Source: Isoetes taiwanensis
Taxonomy: Eukaryota > Streptophyta > Lycopodiopsida > Isoetales > Isoetaceae
DNA: 64,000 bases
NCBI GenBank assembly: GCA_021234155.1
Contig: JAJEKV010000004.1
Span: forward strand, 28,923,305 to 28,987,304
Reading direction: 5' to 3'
Part shown: positions 59,028 through 64,000 of the stretch, in pieces
Layout: each line of letters starts with the position of its first letter
Position numbering within the stretch: the first letter of the stretch is position 1
Position numbers and translations under genes: made by a program
The notes under the pieces: model-generated
What the model saw: only the letters and a program-made list of their open reading frames with translations
Database searches by the model: none
Told to the model about the DNA's origin: nothing

Positions 59028-60555
59028 CTATTCTTGAAATCGCCGGTAGGATGGATTATCCTCAAGAAACTTCTTAACTTGGGCCGTTCCTACCGAGCGT
59101 CCCAAGTTCCTGAGGATGTTGGTTGATGTCCCGCCCTGCAAGGCTTGCATCAAGTCTTCTACCCTGTGGTCGGAAGTGTAGGCTGCGGTCACTGCTAGTC
59201 TTCCTTGCCGTCGGTAGGGTATGGCGAAGTCGAAGATGTCAAGTGCCATCGCTCTCTTGACTAGGATGACATGATTAACTGTTGTGAGCAGTCGAGCGTG
59301 CCTGCCAAAGCCAGAGAGTGCAATGAGCATGAACACTCCTTCTTCGCCCCTTGGGCTGAACTTGCGGTGTATGACCGCTATCCTTCCGTCCATCAGCAGA
59401 GGCAGATAATACCTCAATGACCTGTCCCTGCTTGCTGCCGAAGATTTGCCGTCCCCTCGGCCCCCAGCTCTGTGTCTTCCGGCATATTCGTCGACCTCCA
59501 CCTCGGTGAATTCTCTGTAATCTCTGACTGTCAGTGAGATTCGTCTGAGGTCGATCTCGCCTCTTCTCTCTGTGGGGGCTGGTGTCGAAGAGCTCGGCAT
59601 CAAAATGTTCGTGATCTTGCCACGGATCCCCATCCGCTCTTGGATGGCATAGAACTCCTCTTCAGTCGGAAGGTCCCGAGCTTCCATTATTTGCCTGATG
59701 TTGTAGGCTTGGACGTCCGAAGTCGACTCTCCGGTGTAGGTGTCGGCTTCTCTTACCTGAATCGGGAAGTCGGAAGCTCCCCGGACGATGAAATCATCCA
59801 GATCTGGTTGTTGCCGCAGTTGGTGCAGCAACTCGTCGAGTCGGTACTCCCTTTCCCTGCATTCGGGGAGGTTCTGGATGTCATTGAGGAGCAGGTACTC
59901 CTCGTCGTTGATGATGATCGGGGCTAGGCTTGTGATACCTAGCCAAGTGGGGGAGCGATCCTGAGGGTCTGCCGGTTCTGTTCAAATTCCTGTAACTCCT
60001 GCTCTGCCAGCTGCCGCTCTTCTTCTGGGTCGAGCCCGATGTAGTCCTCGTCATCGGAGTCCTCGTCTATTCTGCTCTTCCTTTTTGCTCCCGCTGATAC
60101 TGCAAAAGGAGCTGATCTGCTGCTGAGGAGGCTATGGGGTCTACATCCATGGGAGGAATAGAGGTTTCCCCCATGGGGTTTTCGGCGCGGTGGGAAAGAA
60201 AGATTGCTAAGGCGGCGGTGTAGGAGAAATACTTGGTCCTGTCAACTGTCAAGACCATGTAGTCTGGCAGCCTCTGGGCCTTGTTGGTCAGGTACTTGGC
60301 AATGTTTGGAACATCACCCAAGGCTGCTTGAAGGGATGGCCTGGGAACAAAATAGCCTGTGCAAGGGGGGAGCTGCACTAATGACGGTTCTACCCTAGCT
60401 TGGAACTCGGTCAAGACTTCTCTATATGCTGGGGTTGCGTGCAGAATGGCTTGAACATCTATTTCTTTCCGGAAAACTTGAAAAATGGCATTGACATCGG
60501 TCTCAGCTGCATGGGCACTGGCGTTGTACCATCGCCTAAAGTCAGCGGTTGCCAT
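59028..60555 (-). CDS. Chromovirus accessory ORF2, unknown function (one frame change)
   Basis: From ATG 60555 it reads MATADFRRWYNASAHAAETD, VFRKEIDVQAILHATPAYRE, FQARVEPSLVQLPPCTGYFV and LPDYMVLTVDRTKYFSYTAA, then an acidic linker (RIDEDSDDEDYIGLDPEEER). The first frame ends in a stop at about 59950. The overlapping second frame (open from about 59990) continues PIIINDEEYLLLNDIQNLPE to RNLGRSVGTAQVKKFLEDNP and the stop at 59028. Together they cover about 500 residues, so a single indel (or frameshifting) probably split one protein. I do not recognise the family: no nuclease, protease, helicase, envelope or histone motif and no signal or membrane segment. It lies between ORF1 and gag and has its own TATA box. 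Confidence 0.7.
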
Positions 60556-60667
60556 GGATCTAGAGGAGATGGGACTAACAAACGGATGCAAAAGTGCCTC
60601 AGGGAGCTGGAAGATCGCCTAGAAGGTCAGGAGCAAACTTGTAGGGTGCTAAGTGAGAAATGGGGAC

Positions 60668-60677
60668 CTATTTATAG
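60668..60677 (-). promoter_or_regulatory. TATA box for ORF2
   Basis: CTATAAATAG on the minus strand, 113 bp before the ORF2 ATG. The same 10-mer occurs at almost the same distance before ORF1. Confidence 0.7.
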
Positions 60678-60872
60678 ATAAGGGAAAAACCCTAATTTTT
60701 GGGTGACTTGGAAAACTCTTGGGGTTGGGCAAATCTGACCTATTTTGAGGTCCAAATGGGGATTGGAAGGCTGTTTGAGGGTTTGAGCATGACTGGGACT
60801 ATCTAATGAACCTACCTATTGCAACAGACTAGAGGTCGATTGGATATGGCATGGAGGAGAAAATGCTAGGAG

Positions 60873-60939
60873 GTCTCCCGGTGTGCGCCAGGAAGCAAAA
60901 CCAAAAGTTGGTTTTTGGTCTGGGCGCATACCGTGAGAC
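60873..60939 (-). promoter_or_regulatory. 67-bp palindrome, copy 1 (proximal type, ORF2)
   Basis: Outer arms GTCTCCCGGTGTGCGC and GCGCATACCGTGAGAC pair with few mismatches. Inner parts (caggaagcaaaaccaaa and ttggtttttggtctg) also pair, giving a stem almost through the whole unit. It shares the proximal sequence type with copy 3. Confidence 0.85.
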
Positions 60940-61075
60940 ATTGGCCCTAGTTTGATCTAAACTTATCCAACCAAGGTGAACTAAGAGTTAAAACATGATA
61001 GACTCATCGAGATACTCAAGATTGACCCCTTACTTGGCCGATTTGGAGACGTTTTGGGCTAGTTTGGGCATGCAG

Positions 61076-61142
61076 GTCTCACGGTGTGCGCTGGGAGCAA
61101 AAACCAAATTTCGGTTTTTGACCTGGGCGCATACCGTGAGAC
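61076..61142 (-). promoter_or_regulatory. 67-bp palindrome, copy 2 (distal type, ORF2)
   Basis: Exactly 67 bp with arms GTCTCACGGTGTGCGC and GCGCATACCGTGAGAC. It has the gctgggagcaaaa inner sequence also seen in copy 4. It lies 203 bp from copy 1. Confidence 0.88.
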
Positions 61143-61287
61143 ATTGGGCACAACTTGGTCTATAATTGTCCAAATTTACTAAAACAAAAGCCAGATGTTG
61201 CTAATTCAACCTAATTAACATGAATAATGCACTTATAACTTTCAACAAAACACTTTGTATTAAACAAAATTTTATCATTTACAAAAT

Positions 61288-61686
61288 TTAATAGGGCTCT
61301 CCCTTAATAATACTGGCCAAGTGCATATCCTTCTTCATTAAGGTTACCCTTTTTGCGTGTACTGTGCATGCCGTGGAATCTTCAAAGTCCTGCACCAGCT
61401 TTTGCTCGGTTGCTTCTTGTAGTGCCAGCAGCATCTCGTCCATTACCCTCATGTCGGTGTTATACTCTTGTATGACTTCTCTGACTAGTCGGGCGAACGG
61501 TGCACGGGGAATAAGGAAACCGAAGCTACGCTGGAAATGCCTAATATCCCGTAATGCTCGTTTTTGGCTCTCCTTTTTGCTGGCTCTCTTTTTTGCTGAC
61601 TTCTTGGGAGGCTTGGGCTTCTCAGGAGGCGGCTTTAGAGTCTGCTTCTCTGTTGGGTGTCCACCTTCGACAAATTTGACCCTATT
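61288..61686 (-). CDS. Histone H3-fold domain encoded in the chromovirus
   Basis: In the same frame as ORF1 and right after its two stops, 132 codons read a Lys/Pro-rich tail (KPKPPKKSAKKRASKKESQK, residues 23-42) and then a complete H3 fold. Alpha-N is ALRDIRHFQRSFGFLI (44-59) and alpha-1 PFARLVREVIQEY (63-75). Loop 1 is NTDMRV, and alpha-2 runs from LLALQEATEQKLV through FEDSTACTVHAKRV (86-114). Alpha-3 is MKKDMHLASIIKGE (117-130). By eye about half of the residues match canonical H3 across this region, with no gaps. This includes the HAKRVT block and the Cys that corresponds to H3 Cys110. Loop 1 is not lengthened as in many CenH3 proteins. There is no ATG before the fold, so it needs ORF1's start by read-through or splicing, or an unseen exon. 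Confidence 0.88.
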   Translation of the reverse strand, partial: NRVKFVEGGHPTEKQTLKPPPEKPKPPKKSAKKRASKKESQKRALRDIRHFQRSFGFLIPRAPFARLVREVIQEYNTDMRVMDEMLLALQEATEQKLVQDFEDSTACTVHAKRVTLMKKDMHLASIIKGEPY

Positions 61687-61692
61687 TTACTA
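61687..61692 (-). other. Two adjacent in-frame stops between H3-tail ORF and H3 fold
   Basis: Minus strand TAG (61692-61690) and TAA (61689-61687) separate NSYY from NRVKFVEGG. The frame on either side is the same and otherwise open for 301 and 132 codons. They may mark an intron, the end of one cistron, or decay. Confidence 0.9.
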
Positions 61693-62595
61693 GTAATAGG
61701 AATTGTAGGCCTCCCATTTCCTCATGAACGCGTTGTGCTCTCTCAGCTTCCTCTGATAGACCTTGATAGGGTCTATCACATAAGATTCTCGGGCAGGTCG
61801 TGGCTGTTTCTTCCTATCCCAAGTCGGGTAGGGCGGGGGCTTCTGCACTTGCTCGATCGGGTCTGCCTGCTCTTGATCTGCCTGCTCTTTCTCTGGGGGC
61901 TTGGAGGAACTCCCACCCTCAAGATTAGGGTTGAAGTCCTCATCATCCGAGTCGTCTGATGAGGCTGGCTTGTCGGCAGGGCGCTCTTCGATGACGATCA
62001 TCGTCTTCGGAGTCGTCTTGAATCTCCTCTTTGGCTGCTCCACGGCCTTGCCCTTCTTCTTCGCCTTCTCTTCGGCCTCCTGGGCCTCTTTTTCCTCCCG
62101 CTTCCTCTTCTTTTCAGCCTTCTTCTTTTCTCGACGCTGCTCCTTTGCCTCGTGTTTCCGAACCCATGCCGCGAGTTCCTCTTCTAGGGTCGGGTCGGGG
62201 GTCGGCTCAGGGATCGGCTCGGGAATCGGCTCCCTCTGCTCTTCTTGCGCATTTACCTCATGCTCTGGCTGCTCTTGCTGCGCCTTATCTTGCCTGTCCT
62301 TCTCTATCTCCTCGAGAACTTTCTGCATTTCGTCCTCGTCGTCCTCCATTTCCTCGATCACTTCTGTCGAGGCTCCCGGTCTTTCGTCTTCTTGGTGTGA
62401 CCCTCTTTGGTCTACTTCGGTCTTGTGCTCCCTGCTGGGGATCTTACGCTTTGGTGCTCCTCGACTCGTGTCCGTCACTTTCGGCGAAGGTTGGTCTTCT
62501 CCACCAAGAAGACGCTCCTGAAGCATCCGCTGGAGTAGGGCGCTGGCAGTTTTGTCTCCTCGAGGAACCCTAGCAGTCAGTTTGGTTCTGGCCAT
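61690..62595 (-). CDS. Chromovirus accessory ORF1 with histone H3-like N-terminal tail
   Basis: The ATG at 62595 opens MARTKLTARVPRGDKTAS. Residues 1-9 differ from the histone H3 start only by Leu for Gln at position 6 of this protein. Residues corresponding to H3 Arg2, Thr3, Lys4 and Arg8 are kept, whereas the Lys9 position is Val. The following ~270 residues are low complexity: an acidic Glu/Gln-rich part (about 85-120), PIPEPIPEPTPDP, a Lys/Arg/Glu-rich helix (about 148-195), a Ser/Asp cluster (SSDDSDDEDFNP) and a closing KVYQRKLREHNAFMRKWEAY. An H3 fold follows in frame beyond two stops. The layout is therefore H3 tail, very long linker, H3 fold. A chromatin role is inferred. The start is supported by the H3 match and by the upstream TATA box. 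Confidence 0.85.
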   Translation of the reverse strand: MARTKLTARVPRGDKTASALLQRMLQERLLGGEDQPSPKVTDTSRGAPKRKIPSREHKTEVDQRGSHQEDERPGASTEVIEEMEDDEDEMQKVLEEIEKDRQDKAQQEQPEHEVNAQEEQREPIPEPIPEPTPDPTLEEELAAWVRKHEAKEQRREKKKAEKKRKREEKEAQEAEEKAKKKGKAVEQPKRRFKTTPKTMIVIEERPADKPASSDDSDDEDFNPNLEGGSSSKPPEKEQADQEQADPIEQVQKPPPYPTWDRKKQPRPARESYVIDPIKVYQRKLREHNAFMRKWEAYNSYY

Positions 62596-62704
62596 ATCTT
62601 ACGATTCGTCGATCGGAGGTCGGGCGCCCAAAAATCGCCTTAAAAAGCGGGAGCAGACTTCTAAACAGGAAAGTTATAAATGGAGGGGGGAGGAGGGTCT
62701 AGGT

Positions 62705-62714
62705 CTATTTATAG
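62705..62714 (-). promoter_or_regulatory. TATA box for ORF1
   Basis: CTATAAATAG on the minus strand, 110 bp before the ORF1 ATG. It matches the ORF2 TATA in sequence and distance. Confidence 0.7.
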
Positions 62715-62813
62715 ATGGGCAATTTTAGATCAAATTTCAAGTTACTCTTTTGGATGTGCTAAGACACCTATTAACCTCTTACATATGCTTACTTCAGACT
62801 TTTCTACTCATTG

Positions 62814-62880
62814 GTCTCACGGTGTGCGCCAGGAAGCAAAACTAATTATTGGTTTTTGGTTTGGGCGCATACCGTGAGAC
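62814..62880 (-). promoter_or_regulatory. 67-bp palindrome, copy 3 (proximal type, ORF1)
   Basis: Arms GTCTCACGGTGTGCGC and GCGCATACCGTGAGAC. The inner sequence caggaagcaaaact...ttggtttttggttt is of the same type as copy 1. It lies 100 bp upstream of the ORF1 TATA box. Confidence 0.88.
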
Positions 62881-63023
62881 ATTTGGCATTTTTAACTAGA
62901 TTTTATGATTTCTAGGCATATTCTTAGGGGTATAACATACAGATCTGCTAATTCTTATCTTAAAACTCGATTTAGCATGTTAGTTTGTTAAAATTCATCA
63001 TGTTTCAAGGTAATTATGGCCAT

Positions 63024-63090
63024 GTCTCACGGTGTGCGCTGGGAGCAAAAATCAAATTTCGATTTTTGACCTGGGCGCATACCGTGAGAC
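63024..63090 (-). promoter_or_regulatory. 67-bp palindrome, copy 4 (distal type, ORF1)
   Basis: Arms as in copy 3, with an inner gctgggagcaaaaatcaaa...gatttttgacctggg of the type of copy 2. It lies 210 bp from copy 3, and the pair spacing before ORF2 is 203 bp. Confidence 0.88.
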
Positions 63091-63285
63091 CTCTGCTGTT
63101 TTAGGTCAAAATTCATTCAACTTTTTAGTTTTTCTTGATTTTTCAATTCTTCTAACTGTTACTAGCTTAGCATATACTACAAAAATGAGAAAAAATTTTC
63201 CCACTTTTTCGAGGTTTGAGAATCCTACTAAGTTAGTACTACTGGGAATATGGTCAGTGCTTTGCTCTTGGTCACCAAGAACATT

Positions 63286-63297
63286 GCTCTGATACCA
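63286..63297 (-). promoter_or_regulatory. Primer-binding site for initiator methionine tRNA
   Basis: Minus strand TGGTATCAGAGC lies one base after the end of the 5' LTR (…CGTCACA). This is the standard plant gypsy site complementary to the 3' end of tRNA-iMet, and it fixes the element's 5' end and direction. Confidence 0.95.
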
Positions 63298-63298
63298 C

Positions 63299-64000
63299 TG
63301 TGACGTCCCCTACTCGTATACGGTGCACTCACCGTATACAATAGGAGTTCATCACCCATACCAGCTCCATACTGATACAGGCCCCTCCACGTATCACTGC
63401 AACCTTGATGAGTTCCAGTGGGAAGAATGAAGGGGTCATTTTACCATGTCTCCCTCAGGGCCTACCTAGCTGCGGAAGCATAAACATACATGTCAGTATA
63501 CAACATCATCACATAGCCACCTCGAAGGGTGGCTCATCCATATCTGCATAGACAAAGATCAGCACATCACATATGGGAATCCTACCCAAGGCTCAGACTC
63601 AAGGGAATGACTGACGGCTTGGGTCTCCAGAGTTCATTATAGACAGAATTCATGGCAATGGATTTGGCTGGCTTGAGAACATGGCTTAGGGTAGTCCACT
63701 CCATCCGCCCCTCCTGTGCACACTTTGCAAAGTAGGTTGAAAAGTGTTGGGACCTGACTGTAGCCCGCCGGATGCATAGCCAAAGGGGCTATTCCTGGGT
63801 TGTATCTCCCCAGTTCCGATGGGGCAGGTAGGGATCACTCCCTCCAGAGATCTACATGCTGACTCAAGGTGACTAGAGGGCCACTGCCCTTATTCGACTT
63901 GAACCCAATGGAGAGTGACGCATCACTCCACGGGTGTCGAGCCCATGCCTTGCCCACACACAGTGGCAAGCCATTAGGCCTAGTCCACAGGGATCCCCAG
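63299..64000 (-). repeat. Chromovirus 5' LTR (its 3' part; cut by window edge)
   Basis: It starts TGTGACGTCCCC like 45877 and is collinear with it. It has two segments that the left copy lacks (about 11 bp near 63365 and about 122 bp at 63423-63544). Scattered substitutions are few. If the length equals that of the other LTR plus the deletions, it should end about 0.9 kb beyond the window. Confidence 0.92.

Larger units (their letters stand above)
45877..64000 (-). mobile_element. Giant Ty3/gypsy chromovirus with two extra ORFs, cut by window edge
   Basis: Both LTR copies begin (plus strand) TGTGACGTCCCC and share most of about 700 bp. The right LTR is preceded by a perfect initiator-tRNA primer-binding site (63286-63297). 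The left LTR is preceded, in element direction, by a polypurine tract (47332-47320). Between them lie, in element order, ORF1, ORF2, gag, zinc knuckle, protease, RT, RNase H, integrase and chromodomain. The visible part is over 18 kb, partly because about 6 kb of foreign DNA separates the end of pol from the 3' LTR. Numerous stops, frameshifts and a nested TIR element show that this copy is inactive in pol. Extra ORFs before gag are known from Ogre/Tat elements, but those lack the chromodomain found here. Confidence 0.85.

Noticed and set aside
59945-59995. Programmed frameshift in ORF2
   Set aside because: The frames overlap by about 40 nt, but I see no convincing slippery site with a structure. 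A single indel is simpler.
61288-61686. The H3-fold sequence as a centromeric H3 (CenH3)
   Set aside because: Loop 1 has the same length as canonical H3 and the alpha-2 sequence LQEATE...HAKRV follows canonical H3. CenH3 usually has a longer loop 1.
61901-62573. Long plus-strand open frames opposite ORF1 (up to 206 codons, Ser-rich)
   Set aside because: They are antisense shadows of the charged, biased codon use of ORF1 and lack any domain.

Overview
The window looks like nuclear DNA from a land plant with a large, transposon-rich genome. The evidence is GT-AG introns in a plant-type UXT gene, a decayed PPR gene, relics of a kinesin-14 and a Raf-like kinase, Ty1/copia and chromodomain Ty3 elements, a PIF/Harbinger pair, several LINE families and tRNA-derived SINEs. 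A fern or other large-genome lineage would fit, but the sequence does not settle the species. About one intact host gene is visible in 64 kb.

Layout. 1-2 kb is a diverged duplication and 2.0-2.65 kb a GC-rich block. 3.7-7.1 kb is a badly decayed LINE on the plus strand, followed by half of a terminal-inverted-repeat (TIR) element. 11.6-13.6 kb (minus) holds exon relics of a kinesin-14 and a Raf-like kinase, and 13.9-14.4 kb another LINE end. 17.1-18.4 kb is an intact six-exon gene for a UXT/ART-27-type prefoldin-like protein. A PPR pseudogene follows at 18.9-19.4 kb, then a 5'-truncated copia element at 19.8-22.1 kb, tRNA-like SINE sequence, and an LTR-like promoter region at 23-24.5 kb with a phased heat-shock-element array. 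26.1-30.4 kb is a nearly full-length LINE (plus). 33.6-39.8 kb is a second LINE (minus) split by a 3.2-kb LTR-type insertion. 39.8-42.8 kb is a head-to-head Harbinger pair that forms a giant palindrome.

From 45.9 kb to beyond the right edge lies one very long Ty3/gypsy chromovirus on the minus strand. On the plus-strand map its parts run from left to right: 3' LTR, polypurine tract, a 6-kb block of unrelated DNA, integrase with chromodomain (broken by a 594-bp TIR element), RNase H and RT, protease, zinc knuckle and gag, two accessory ORFs, an initiator-tRNA primer-binding site, and the start of the 5' LTR.

The main discovery candidate is accessory ORF1. Its N-terminus reads MARTKLTAR, almost the first nine residues of histone H3. 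In the same frame, just after two adjacent stop codons, comes a complete histone H3 fold (alpha-N to alpha-3). Each accessory ORF is preceded by its own TATA box (110-113 bp from the ATG) and by a pair of 67-bp near-palindromes in the same order. The retroelement therefore appears to carry two extra transcription units, one encoding an H3-like protein. I know of no described plant retroelement of this kind, but could not search.
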